From Mesorhizobium sp. SOD10 (lineage in GTDB: Bacteria > Pseudomonadota > Alphaproteobacteria > Rhizobiales > Rhizobiaceae), in the NCBI GenBank assembly GCA_000824805.1, contig CCNA01000034.1, forward strand, positions 1 to 64,000: DNA of 64,000 bases, written 5' to 3'. Of this stretch, positions 1-7,896 are shown piece after piece. The notes beneath the pieces are model-generated. The model had not been told where the DNA came from. It worked only from the letters and a program-made list of their open reading frames with translations, and searched no databases. Every line of letters starts with the position of its first letter. Within the stretch, counting starts at the first letter, position 1. The position numbers and the translations under genes were made by a program.

Positions 1-20
1 CTCTCGTGGAGATACAAGGT

Positions 21-37
21 GTCGAGCAAAGCTCGAC
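21..37. repeat. short perfect inverted repeat downstream of the Ppx/GppA gene
   Basis: GTCGAGC, a 3-nt loop AAA, then GCTCGAC form a perfect 7-bp hairpin about 55 nt past the stop codon of the Ppx/GppA gene. There is no clear T-tract on the minus strand, so its role as a terminator is uncertain. No gene is supported in bases 1-92. Confidence 0.4.
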
Positions 38-92
38 GGAGTGGGGGTCGACCGCTCATCAAAACAACGTAGCCACTTTTTGGCATCATGCT

Positions 93-1454
93 CTAGCGGC
101 CGCGCCCATCATTACGCCAGACGCCGTCATCAGCCATCAGTTCGCTCAAAATCCCCTCCCGCAGGCCGCGGTCTGCGACGCGCAGCCGCTCGGACGGCCA
201 GACACCGCGGATCGCTTCCAGTATGGCACAGCCGGCAAGCACGAGATCGGCGCGATCGGCGCCGATGCAGGGGTTGGCGCAGCGCTGCTGGAAGTCCCAG
301 CCGATCAGCCGCTCGATCATGCGATCGACGCTGTCGCGGTCCATCCAGAGGCCATCGACGCGGCGGCGATCGTAGCGCTCGAGATCGAGATGCACGCCGG
401 CGAGCGTCGTCACCGTCCCGGAAGTGCCGAGCAGATGGAAGTTGGGGCTGGCCAGCACATGCGCGAGCCGGTCGCGGCCGTCGAAGGCCTTCAGCCGGGT
501 GGCCACATCGTCGACCATGGCGGCAAAGGTCTCGCGCGTGACGGTGCGGCCGCCGAAGCGCTCGGCGAGCGAAACGACGCCGACGGGCAGCGAGGTCCAC
601 GACACGATGTGGTTGGCGAGCCGTGGCGAACGCCGTCCGGTTAGATCGATCAGCGCGATTTCCGACGAGCCGCCGCCAATGTCGAACAGCACCACGCCTT
701 GCGTGTCGCGCTCGACCAGCGAGCCGCAGCCGGAAACGGCAAGGCGGGCCTCGGTCTGGCGGTCGATGATCTCGAGCTTCAGCCCGGCCTCACGCTCGAC
801 GCGATCCAGAAACTCGACACCGTTGGCGGCCGAGCGGCAGGCCTCGGTGGCGATCAGCCTGGCTTTCCTGATCTTGCGGTTGCGCAGCTTCTCGCCGCAG
901 ATCTTCAGCGCCTCGACCGCGCGGTCCATCGCCGCCTGGCCGAGCCGGCCGCTGGCCGTCAACCCCTCGCCCAGCCTGACGATGCGCGAGAAAGCGTCGA
1001 TGACGCGGAACTGGCCGTGACGGCCAGGCACCGCGACCAGCAACCGGCAATTGTTGGTGCCGAGATCGAGCGCCGCGAAGACAGGCAATTCCTGCTGCGG
1101 CGGACGCTGCGGGGCCGCCGGCCTTGGCTCGACCGGCGAAGGGACGCTCGGAGGCTGGCTTGCCGCCGTGGCGGCGGCAGGCGCGGCACGCGGCACGGCG
1201 CCGTTCTCGTCGCGCGCGAACACCTTGCGGCCGCGCTTGCGCTTGCGGCGCTTGCGCGTCTTGCCTTTCGGCTGATCGCCATGCTGGTCGGCCTGGCCGG
1301 TTTGTCTCTGGCCGGCATGTCTGGGGTCGGCATGTCTCTGGTGCGCACCCGCGTGGCGGCTGAATCGCGCCGGGTGCGGGCCCGCCGACTGCGCCGGCGA
1401 TGCCCCGGACATGCCCACTGCCGACGCGCCCGCGCCGGTATCGTGGTCTTCCAC
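93..1454 (-). CDS. Ppx/GppA family phosphatase (exopolyphosphatase-like)
   Basis: This is an exopolyphosphatase / guanosine pentaphosphate phosphatase-type enzyme of the actin-like ATPase fold, cytoplasmic, acting on polyphosphate or (p)ppGpp. The N-terminal phosphate-binding motif ALDLGTNNCRLL lies near residue 128 and the second motif FDIGGGSSE near residue 257. Residues 1-120 are a low-complexity tail rich in His, Arg, Pro and Ala with a basic KTRKRRKRKRGRK patch; such tails occur in rhizobial members and may bind nucleic acid or polyphosphate (inference). I chose the GTG at 1454 because AAGGA stands 6 nt upstream; an in-frame GTG at 1472 has no ribosome binding site. Which of the two substrates it prefers cannot be told from sequence. 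Confidence 0.88.
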   Translation of the reverse strand: MEDHDTGAGASAVGMSGASPAQSAGPHPARFSRHAGAHQRHADPRHAGQRQTGQADQHGDQPKGKTRKRRKRKRGRKVFARDENGAVPRAAPAAATAASQPPSVPSPVEPRPAAPQRPPQQELPVFAALDLGTNNCRLLVAVPGRHGQFRVIDAFSRIVRLGEGLTASGRLGQAAMDRAVEALKICGEKLRNRKIRKARLIATEACRSAANGVEFLDRVEREAGLKLEIIDRQTEARLAVSGCGSLVERDTQGVVLFDIGGGSSEIALIDLTGRRSPRLANHIVSWTSLPVGVVSLAERFGGRTVTRETFAAMVDDVATRLKAFDGRDRLAHVLASPNFHLLGTSGTVTTLAGVHLDLERYDRRRVDGLWMDRDSVDRMIERLIGWDFQQRCANPCIGADRADLVLAGCAILEAIRGVWPSERLRVADRGLREGILSELMADDGVWRNDGRGR

Positions 1455-1717
1455 TTCAGTTCCTTCCGGCACCGCGCGAACCGGGAACGGACGCAGCAGG
1501 CACCTCGATTTGTTTCAAGTTGGCACCAGAGTAGCAGCGCCGTTCGCAATCACCAAGAGCGCGAGGCCGAATTTCGCAACCTCACATTTGCCGAGGTCAC
1601 GTTGGGGCAATGTCTTGCCGGTTGAATAGCCGGCTTCAATCAGGCATGTCTCAAATGCGGGTTCGAAAGGGTTGGGCAACATCAAATCAGTGAGCTGCAG
1701 CGTATGATGACGACGCC

Positions 1718-2650
1718 ATGAATTGGAGGCGCTATTTCTGGCCGGTCATAGGCATCGCGGCCGTGGCGTTCTCGCTGTGGCTGCTCATCCACGAACTGCG
1801 CGGCATTTCGCTCGACGATGTGTGGGCCGGCATCGCCGCCATCCCGCCGCGCGATTGGGTGCTCGCGGCGCTGAGCTCTGTTGTCGCCTATGCCTCGCTC
1901 GCCGGCTACGACCACATAGCGCTGCTGCATATCGGCAAAAAAGTATCGTGGCTGTTCGTCACGCTCTGCTCCTTCACCACTTACGCGGTGTCGCACAATA
2001 TCGGCGGCTCGGTATTTTCCGGCGCGGTGATCCGCTATCGCGCCTATGCCACGCGAGGATTGACCGGCCAGGAGGTCGGCGTGCTGGTGGCGATCTGCTG
2101 GTTCACCTTCATCCTGTCCAGCGTTTTTCTCGGCGGCCTCGTTCTGCTGTTCGAGCCGCAGATCATCGATCGCTTCACCGGCGCGCCGCATCATGGCGCT
2201 GCTTTCGCCGCGGGGCTCGCCATGCTTATCCTCGTCGGGGCCTATGCCTTCGGCAGCTGGCTTGGGCTGAGGCCTTTGAAAATAGGCAGCTTTCAGCTCC
2301 ACTACCCGGCGCTGCCGATCGTGGCGCGACAGTTGCTGATCGGGCCGGTGGAACTGCTGGGAGCCGCCGCGATCATCTACTTTGCCCTCCCCGATGCCGG
2401 CAATCCCGGCTATTTCGTCGTGCTCGGCGTATTTATGGTGTCGTTCTCGGTCGGGCTCCTGTCGCATGCGCCGGGCGCGCTCGGCGTGTTCGAGGTCGTC
2501 TTCCTCACCGGCCTTTCCGACATAGATCCGGTCGGCGTGCTTGCAGCACTTCTGGTGTTTCGCCTGTTCTACCTGATCATTCCGCTGCTGATCGGCCTTG
2601 GTGTGGTGCTCTATTTCGAGCATTCGCAGTACAGCAAAGGCGAAAGCTGA
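1718..2650 (+). CDS. YbhN/UPF0104 family membrane protein (lysylphosphatidylglycerol synthase-type transmembrane domain)
   Basis: An integral inner-membrane protein of 310 residues with about eight hydrophobic segments, the first at residues 7-24 and the last at about 283-303. The segment FTTYAVSHNIGGSVFSGAVI around residue 90 is typical of the YbhN/UPF0104 family, which shares the flippase part of MprF but lacks the catalytic aminoacyl-transfer domain. It therefore probably moves or handles lipids rather than aminoacylating them (family inference). It is divergent from the Ppx/GppA gene across a 263-bp gap and is monocistronic, being followed by a palindromic repeat and a tRNA. The ATG is weakly served by a ribosome binding site. 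Confidence 0.8.
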   Translation: MNWRRYFWPVIGIAAVAFSLWLLIHELRGISLDDVWAGIAAIPPRDWVLAALSSVVAYASLAGYDHIALLHIGKKVSWLFVTLCSFTTYAVSHNIGGSVFSGAVIRYRAYATRGLTGQEVGVLVAICWFTFILSSVFLGGLVLLFEPQIIDRFTGAPHHGAAFAAGLAMLILVGAYAFGSWLGLRPLKIGSFQLHYPALPIVARQLLIGPVELLGAAAIIYFALPDAGNPGYFVVLGVFMVSFSVGLLSHAPGALGVFEVVFLTGLSDIDPVGVLAALLVFRLFYLIIPLLIGLGVVLYFEHSQYSKGES

Positions 2651-2681
2651 AGCCTTCCACCTGCCCGGCTGAACGGCCAAC

Positions 2682-2720
2682 GCATGTCGCCCGAAGCGCG
2701 GAGCGATTTGGGCGACATGC
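2682..2720. repeat. RIME-like intergenic palindrome
   Basis: Perfect 11-bp arms, GCATGTCGCCC at 2682-2692 and GGGCGACATGC at 2710-2720, enclose a 17-nt loop just past the YbhN gene. The shape (GCATG...CATGC with a GC-rich core) recalls RIME palindromes of Rhizobiales; a related palindrome lies at 26246-26283. It could fold in RNA and end transcription of the upstream gene. Confidence 0.6.
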
Positions 2721-2849
2721 ATCGGACAACGGCTCAAAAAAGGCTACGGTTGATCTCAGTTGCGGGCTTGACTATTTTCCGACGGCGGCTACAAGGCAGC
2801 GCTCGCGGCACATGAGCCGCTTGGCTAGCGCGACATCAGACGCGCCTGC

Positions 2850-2923
2850 TGGGGAATAGGTTAACGGTAGACCCACGGACTCTGACTCCGTTAGTCCTGG
2901 TTCGAATCCAGGTTCCCCAGCCA
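2850..2923 (+). tRNA. tRNA-Gln (anticodon CUG)
   Basis: A 74-nt cloverleaf. The acceptor arm TGGGGAA (2850-2856) pairs with TTCCCCA (2913-2919), followed by discriminator G and an encoded CCA. The anticodon stem ACGGA/TCCGT holds the loop CTCTGAC with anticodon CTG, which reads the CAG glutamine codon. The T-arm contains GGTTCGAATCC. Although tRNA 3' ends are common integration sites, no integrase or duplicated 3' end is seen in the following 2.5 kb. Confidence 0.97.
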
Positions 2924-3014
2924 GTTTATTTCGCATCAGTTGTCGATTATGGGAACACGTGCCGACGCTGTTCCATCCGCACCGCGTCCCGGCGCGTAGG
3001 CGGCCTTCAGCCGC

Positions 3015-3221
3015 TCATTTTGAGCCCTTCACGGCCAAGTGCCGATGCCGTTCGAAGATCGCCAGTTTGAGCCCATATGTCATCCGTACCTCGGATCGGC
3101 ACCCTTCGCATCTGAAGGTCTTGATGCTCTTGATCCAGGAGCCCTTCCTGACGATCGTCCTGGAGCAGCGCTGACATTGGAACATCAAGTTCTTGTCATG
3201 CAGGTCATTTGACAGGGGCAT
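3015..3221 (-). CDS. small zinc-ribbon protein, paralog of the one at 5157
   Basis: A 68-residue basic protein with two CxxC knuckles, FQCQRC and FRCEGC, about 19 residues apart, the pattern of a one-zinc ribbon. Between and after them lie RKGSW and LAIFERHRH, also found in the protein at 5157-5375. Over 50 aligned residues about 26 are identical. The start at 3221 matches the length of the paralog and has AGGAG 5 nt upstream; the ATG directly before it (3224) is too close. Function unknown; nucleic-acid or protein binding is only a guess from the fold. It is transcribed toward the tRNA-Gln. Confidence 0.7.
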   Translation of the reverse strand: MPLSNDLHDKNLMFQCQRCSRTIVRKGSWIKSIKTFRCEGCRSEVRMTYGLKLAIFERHRHLAVKGSK

Positions 3222-3494
3222 CATCTCTCCTGGCCGAGCAGGCTGTACCGACACGCCCCTCGTCCACAAGGCTATAGCAAACGCCGCAGCACAGAACCGT
3301 GACAGAAGTCACATGCACAGTTGCAGCCCTCGCCAACATTCCTGCTTGGCCAATTGCCGGATTGATGCGCCATATTTATTAGCAATGAACGATATATTAA
3401 CGGCTACAGTGCAGCCTGTTCGAATCGGGAATCTCCCGATCGACGATCCGGCACTCGGTGTGCCGAGACGCTCGACCGATGCGGAGCAAAACGC

Positions 3495-3728
3495 ATGAGT
3501 GTCGAAACAGCATTGGCGCAGCTACTGCGCATGATCCACCGTCGCGCGCTTAATTTGGCAGCACTGCCGGACGATGAGAGAGATCCATATTACGACAGCA
3601 TCCGGCGCTCCTGCTGCGGAGCGGCCGAGCACATCGGTCAATCCCCGGATAATGCCGCCATCACGGCAAACAGCATGGTCGAATTTACCCGGGCGATGGT
3701 CGGCATCATCGAGACGGGGCGCGGTTAA
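3495..3728 (+). CDS. hypothetical protein, 77 residues
   Basis: I do not recognise this protein. It is preceded by GGAG 8 nt before the ATG. The composition looks coding and soluble, mostly amphipathic helices, with a Cys pair (RRSCCGAA) near residue 40. It has no signal peptide or membrane segment. It lies alone between the two zinc-ribbon paralogs in the gene-poor zone after the tRNA, and the AT-rich bases 3370-3420 upstream could hold its promoter. Confidence 0.5.
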   Translation: MSVETALAQLLRMIHRRALNLAALPDDERDPYYDSIRRSCCGAAEHIGQSPDNAAITANSMVEFTRAMVGIIETGRG

Positions 3729-3857
3729 GCCGAACGGTCGACACGTTCGCGAAGAGCTCGGGAGGTGCCGAGAAGCGGCTGCGGGGCGTTGCCTGCAGCT
3801 CGCGAGGTTGTGGTTGCCATGTGCGGTCGACGATCAGGCTTTCGAACGATCGCTATC

Positions 3858-4244
3858 TCAGATCCCGCCCCAAAAGTTCGAGGACAGATGCTTGGTTGTC
3901 GGCATCACCGGCCAGCAAATGTCCAAATGATTGTCGGACGGCAGGCCGTTCCGCATCCGCGTTGGAGTGCGGGCATCCTGCGCATATTTCAAGGCCGCGC
4001 CCATGCGGTTCAATGTCTTCAGGATCGACATAGACTTATATCCCAGGTTCGCCGAAGTCGCGACGGAAACAATCCCCGCCTCCTTATGGCGCTTTATATG
4101 ATCGACGATCGTTTCCTCCGCATTGCACGCAAGCGCCGGCTGCGTAACGAGAACGACTGCCTTTGAAACATTTGTACGCAACGAGCCGCCATGGCTTGCG
4201 AGGCGTCTGCCGGCTCGGCTGCCGCCGTTGCCGTTTCGAAACAA
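3858..4244 (-). CDS. hypothetical protein, up to 128 residues
   Basis: I do not recognise this protein. Residues 26-100 (from VSKAVVLVTQPALACNAEE through LKTLNRMGAALKY) have the balanced composition of a real folded domain, unlike the Arg/Pro/Ala-rich frames around them. The start is uncertain: TTG at 4244 has GGAG about 8 nt upstream, but the first 24 residues look non-conserved and an internal TTG at the Leu of SLRTN is possible. It is convergent with the hypothetical gene at 3495 and divergent from the small secreted peptide at 4337. Confidence 0.42.
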   Translation of the reverse strand: MFRNGNGGSRAGRRLASHGGSLRTNVSKAVVLVTQPALACNAEETIVDHIKRHKEAGIVSVATSANLGYKSMSILKTLNRMGAALKYAQDARTPTRMRNGLPSDNHLDICWPVMPTTKHLSSNFWGGI

Positions 4245-4336
4245 ATTTACGCTCCAGCGCCATCAAATTGAAACTCAACTGCAGGAAAACCGCTATCGAC
4301 CGGCTCGACCGGAATTCAAACAAAGGATCAATCGAA

Positions 4337-4519
4337 ATGTCTAAGATCTTCCGCAATGCAATTCTCGCCATTGTTGCTGTCGCTGGTCTGTCTGGTTCGG
4401 CCTATGCTCAGCAGACAACCATCAACTCGTGCAGCAATCATGACGATTACTACAGCCTGTGCCTGGGCGCCGCGAACAACGGCGGTCACCATGAAGGCCG
4501 CGGAGCCGATCGTCACTGA
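4337..4519 (+). CDS. small secreted peptide, 60 residues
   Basis: AAAGGA stands 9 nt before the ATG. Residues 1-24 form a clear Sec signal peptide: a basic start, a hydrophobic core AILAIVAVAGL, and an AYA cleavage motif before QQ. The mature part is only about 36 residues and is polar, with Asn, His, Tyr and two Cys that could form one disulfide, ending in a His-rich HHEGRGADRH. The product is probably periplasmic. A strong hairpin terminator follows 15 nt after the stop codon, which supports a real short transcript. Function unknown. Confidence 0.65.
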   Translation: MSKIFRNAILAIVAVAGLSGSAYAQQTTINSCSNHDDYYSLCLGAANNGGHHEGRGADRH

Positions 4520-4533
4520 TCGGCGACGTCCGG

Positions 4534-4571
4534 AAAAGGGCCTCGCGGGCACCTCGCCCGCGGGGCCTTTT
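4534..4571 (+). terminator. rho-independent terminator of the small secreted peptide gene
   Basis: AAAAGGGCCTCGCGGGC pairs with GCCCGCGGGGCCTTTT across a 5-nt loop (ACCTC), with only a small internal mismatch. The 3' arm runs into TTTT, and the A/T flanks make it likely to work in both directions. Confidence 0.85.
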
Positions 4572-4583
4572 GCTTGAAATGCC

Positions 4584-4724
4584 ATGGTGCTCGAACGCAC
4601 CGGGTTTCAGCCCTTCGGCCGGGCGATGCAGCGGGAGATCGACATGCCCGTGTTCAGCTGGTCGACCGTGCTGGACTACGCTTATTCCGTTGCAGTGCAC
4701 CGGGATTTCTACGGTCACGTCTGA
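4584..4724 (+). pseudogene. C-terminal remnant of an aspartate/glutamate racemase-family gene
   Basis: A 46-codon frame beginning MVLERTGFQPFGRAMQ and ending YAYSVAVHRDFYGHV, closed by TGA, reads like the last part of Asp/Glu/hydantoin racemase-type proteins. Its VLE-TGFQPF piece resembles the region around the second catalytic Cys (here Arg or lost), and the C-terminal DYAYSVAVHRDFYGHV matches the family's end. There is a stop codon three codons upstream, and the other roughly 180 residues of the family are absent. The stump abuts the terminator of the preceding gene, as a deletion junction would. Confidence 0.5.
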
Positions 4725-5156
4725 CGTGCATGCGGCGACACATGACCCTGGTCACCGGCAGGTCGGCGGCTGCTAGACATTCCCAGCCGCAGTAATTTCA
4801 TTAGCGTTAACTAATCATAGACCGCACTGTCCTATTCTGAGACAGCGCGGTCTAAAGCCACCCAATGACCGTGCAGGCGGCTCCAGCCCAACGCACCCCC
4901 CGCACCAGCTGGGGCCGCCACCCTCAACATACTCGGTCGGGTTGAATTAACCCTTACCAAATATCCTTTCTGGTGTATTTCACAGACGTGTCGTTTTGTA
5001 GTCAGACGCTCCGTCGATCCAGCACAGCGCTCGGCCTCTCGCCGCAATTCCGTTGTGCGAATCACTCTCGTTACCATGCGGTTGCCCGGCGGTCGCAGAA
5101 CTGAAACATTGCTACTTTAACGTGCTGCCGGTGGTGCGTTAGGGAGCGTGTGGCAG
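4725..5156. other. 432-bp stretch without a supported gene
   Basis: An open frame on the minus strand (4832-5077) has neither coding-like composition nor a ribosome binding site. The region has a lower GC content around 4790-4860 and 4940-5000 than the rest of the window. It probably holds decayed sequence plus the promoter of the zinc-ribbon gene at 5157. Confidence 0.5.
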
Positions 5157-5375
5157 ATGTCAATTCCTCAAAGCCTGAATGGCATAGATCTCAGGTTCGA
5201 ATGTCCGAGATGCGGGCATCCAACCATCCGGAAAGGCTCCTGGTTCAAGTCCGTGGCCACATTCAAATGCGAGGGCTGCCAAACCGTGATGCGGCTTGGA
5301 TATCCCGCAAAGCTCCGCTTGTTCGAGAAACACAGGCAGTGGGCCAGCTCCAATCTCATCAGCCAGGCCCAGTAG
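5157..5375 (+). CDS. small zinc-ribbon protein, paralog of the one at 3015
   Basis: A 72-residue protein with knuckles FECPRC and FKCEGC, a shared RKGSWFKS stretch and a C-terminal LRLFEKHRQWA. It is about half identical to the protein at 3015-3221 over 50 residues, so the pair arose by duplication. The ATG at 5157 has AGGGAG 10 nt upstream; a GTG at 5148 lies too close to that site. The two copies point away from each other across about 1.9 kb. Function unknown. Confidence 0.7.
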   Translation: MSIPQSLNGIDLRFECPRCGHPTIRKGSWFKSVATFKCEGCQTVMRLGYPAKLRLFEKHRQWASSNLISQAQ

Positions 5376-5453
5376 ATGCGCGTCATCCGATCAGGCGGTG
5401 TTCCCGCTTGGATCATCTTTGAACATCGTGACCGTGTCTGGTCGACTTGTCTT

Positions 5454-5489
5454 TGAAAGAAAACAAGGACGCGGTTGAATCGCGTCCTT
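5454..5489 (-). terminator. terminator of the aldehyde dehydrogenase gene
   Basis: Perfect 9-bp arms AAGGACGCG (5465-5473) and CGCGTCCTT (5481-5489) enclose a 7-nt loop. Read on the minus strand the hairpin is followed by GTTTTCTTTC, a T-rich tail, 35 bp past the dehydrogenase stop codon. Confidence 0.8.
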
Positions 5490-5523
5490 TGTTCGGCTCC
5501 AACGATTACTGGCTACAGTACCC

Positions 5524-6957
5524 CTACTCCGCCGCCTGGTAGCCGGCGATGCCTTTGATCTCCAGGAAATCCTCCAGGCCGTATTCGGCATATTCGCGGC
5601 CGTTGCCGGACTGCTTGTAGCCGCCGAAGGGCAGGCCCGCGTCCCAGGCCGGGTAGTTGATATAGACGTTGCCGGAGCGCATGCGGGCGGCGACGTCGCG
5701 CGCTTTCTGGATATCCTTGGCCTGGATGTAGGAGGCGAGGCCATAGACGGTATCGTTGGCCTGCTCGACCGCCTGCTCGACCGTATCGTAAGGCATGATC
5801 GACAGAACCGGCCCGAAGATTTCCTCCTTGGCGATGCGCATGTCGTGCGTGACGTTGGCGAAGACGGTCGGGCGAACATAATAGCCGCGATTGAGCTCGG
5901 CCGGGCGGCCGGGCCCGCCGGCGACCAGCGTGGCGCCCTCGTCGATGCCGCTCTGGATCAGGTCCTGGATCTTGTCGAACTGGATCTGACTCACCACCGG
6001 GCCGAGCTTCGAATTGGGCGCGTCGGCCGGACCGACCGTGAATTTCTCGGCCGCCTTCTTCGCATAGCCGGCCGCCTCGTCATGACGGTCGCGCGGCACG
6101 AACATGCGGGTCGGCGCATTGCAGGACTGGCCGCTGTTGCCGAAGCAGCCGGCAACGCCCTTGGTCACCGCCCTTTCAAGGTCGACATCGGGGAACAGGA
6201 TGTTGGCCGATTTGCCGCCGAGTTCCTGATGCACGCGCTTGACCGTGTCGGCCGCGGCCTTGGCCACCAGAATGCCCGCGCGGGTCGAACCCGTAAACGA
6301 CATCATATCGACATCCGGGTGGCTGGCCAAAGCCTGGCCAACCGTCGGGCCATCGCCGTTGACGAGATTGAAGACGCCCTTCGGCACGCCGGCCTCGTCG
6401 ATGATCTCGGCGAAGATGATGGCGTCGAGCGGCGCGATTTCCGACGGCTTCAGCACCATCGTGCAGCCGGCGGCAAGCGCCGGGCCGACCTTGCAGGTGA
6501 TCTGGTTGAGCGGCCAATTCCATGGCGTGATCAAGCCGACGACGCCGATCGGCTCTTTCACGATGAGCGACGAGCCCTTGATGTGGCGGAACTCGAACGT
6601 CTTCAACACCTCGGCCATCTTCTCCAGATGCGCCAGGCCGACGCCGACCTGGCTGTCCAGCGCCATCTGGCGCGGCGCGCCCATCTCGCGCGAAACGGCG
6701 AGGGCAAGGTCCTTGCTGCGCTTCTTGTAGACATCGATGACGCGGTTGAGAATATCGAGCCGCTCCTCGACCGAAGTGAAGCCGAAGGTGGCGAAGGCAC
6801 GCTTGGCGGCGGCTACCGCCTTGTCGACATCGGCCTTGGAGCCCAGCGAAATCTGCGCGAAGGCGTCTTCGTTCGACGGGTCGATGACATCGAGAGCGTT
6901 CGGCACGGTCGGATCAACCCAGGCGCCGTCGATATAGAACTGCAGATTGTGTGACAT
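5524..6957 (-). CDS. NAD(P)-dependent aldehyde dehydrogenase
   Basis: A 477-residue soluble aldehyde dehydrogenase that oxidises an aldehyde to its acid. The catalytic set is complete: Asn147 in TPWNWPL, the general base Glu245 in HQELGGKSAN, and the nucleophile Cys279 in GQSCNAPTRM. The coenzyme region FTGSTRAG is at residues 221-228. I chose the ATG at 6957 because AGGGAG precedes it and the first residues MSHNLQFYIDG match family N-termini; the frame stays open to 7083 without homology. It is monocistronic, with its own terminator. The substrate cannot be assigned; the neighbouring genes give no pathway. Confidence 0.9.
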   Translation of the reverse strand: MSHNLQFYIDGAWVDPTVPNALDVIDPSNEDAFAQISLGSKADVDKAVAAAKRAFATFGFTSVEERLDILNRVIDVYKKRSKDLALAVSREMGAPRQMALDSQVGVGLAHLEKMAEVLKTFEFRHIKGSSLIVKEPIGVVGLITPWNWPLNQITCKVGPALAAGCTMVLKPSEIAPLDAIIFAEIIDEAGVPKGVFNLVNGDGPTVGQALASHPDVDMMSFTGSTRAGILVAKAAADTVKRVHQELGGKSANILFPDVDLERAVTKGVAGCFGNSGQSCNAPTRMFVPRDRHDEAAGYAKKAAEKFTVGPADAPNSKLGPVVSQIQFDKIQDLIQSGIDEGATLVAGGPGRPAELNRGYYVRPTVFANVTHDMRIAKEEIFGPVLSIMPYDTVEQAVEQANDTVYGLASYIQAKDIQKARDVAARMRSGNVYINYPAWDAGLPFGGYKQSGNGREYAEYGLEDFLEIKGIAGYQAAE

Positions 6958-7093
6958 GGTTTCGCTCCCTGCGGGCCGCCGTTGCTCGATTGTGGTGAAA
7001 TGGTCGTCGTATATCGTCAGAAATAACGATGCGGCATGTACCCTGTCAAACGCAAGCTTGAGCGATTGAGCCAGCATCCGCATTTGCCAGCCA

Positions 7094-7558
7094 CTACGCC
7101 AGCCTTTTGCTCATATAGACAGTCGTCCCGTTCATGAACGGCTCTTCGCGGTCGATCGCGTAGCCGTGCCGGCGATAGAGCCTGACATTGGCGTCGAACG
7201 CGCCATTGGTCAGCAGGCGAAGTTCGCGGCAGCCTGTTTCGACAGCCCTGCGCTCGGCGCTGTCGAGCAGCTTCTTCCCGATACCCCTGCCCTGCGCTTC
7301 AGGAGCCACGGCGACATTTTCGATCCAGACATGATCGTCATGCGGGATGGTTTCGATCAGGCCGACGATGCGGCCGTTCTCGAGGGCGAGATCGAACCGG
7401 TGGTCCTGGAGCGCCTTGTCGTAATCGGCGCGCATCGGCAAAGGCTCGCGGCCGATCACCGGCACCCATTTGGCATAGGCCGCACGCACGATGGCCTTGA
7501 TCGCCGCGGCATCCGCCGGCGTGGCCGGCCGAAGCTCGATGGAAGAAACGACGCTCAT
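7094..7558 (-). CDS. GNAT family N-acetyltransferase
   Basis: A 154-residue cytoplasmic acetyltransferase that uses acetyl-CoA. The acetyl-CoA-binding motif A is [17 protein letters not shown] (about residues 82-98), preceded by the beta-strand HVWIENV. The last part, [15 protein letters not shown], is the typical motif B end. It is read in the same direction as the aldehyde dehydrogenase 137 bp downstream but probably separately. The substrate (small molecule or protein) is unknown. Confidence 0.88.
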   Translation of the reverse strand: MSVVSSIELRPATPADAAAIKAIVRAAYAKWVPVIGREPLPMRADYDKALQDHRFDLALENGRIVGLIETIPHDDHVWIENVAVAPEAQGRGIGKKLLDSAERRAVETGCRELRLLTNGAFDANVRLYRRHGYAIDREEPFMNGTTVYMSKRLA

Positions 7559-7896
7559 TCAGACACTCCAAAATGCAAAAACCCGCCGATCGTCGCGATG
7601 GGCGGGGCTGGGATGGGCGAACCGGGGGGGACTTGCTAGCCGGCCTTTGTGTTCACGCAATCAGCTTGCCGCTCCTTCGAACGGCGGCGTCGCTGCGGAT
7701 TTGCGAGAAAGACGGTCATGGCGGGAAGCTGGACCGGGGCCGAGGGACTGTCAAGCCGGCTGCGTCGACGCGGCGTATGTACCATCGGCGACCCGGCGCA
7801 TTGTTCGGAAAAGTCGATCATTATAAACCGAATAATTCGTTGGAAAGATTGGTTCTGGAATGGCATTGCGGCGATAAAAGTGCCTGGAGAACTCGA
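7559..7896. other. 338-bp intergenic region between divergent genes
   Basis: This holds the promoters of the GNAT gene and the YeiH-type gene. No small gene is supported. Bases 7811-7840 are AT-rich (ATTATAAACCGAATAATTCG) and are the best candidate for the promoter of the transporter. The transporter frame is open throughout, but that part translates to a non-conserved Arg/Gly-rich sequence. Confidence 0.5.

Noticed and set aside
4832-5077. 81-codon minus-strand frame as a gene
   Set aside because: No ribosome binding site, unbalanced composition and no resemblance to any family.
2850-5500. A genomic island inserted at tRNA-Gln
   Set aside because: No integrase, no direct repeat of the tRNA 3' end and no mobility gene were seen. 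The zone is gene-poor, but not shown to be mobile.
7573-7896. N-terminal extension of the YeiH-type protein from an ATG at 7573
   Set aside because: The extra 108 residues are Arg/Gly-rich and not conserved, while TTG at 7897 has GGAGA at good distance and gives the family length.
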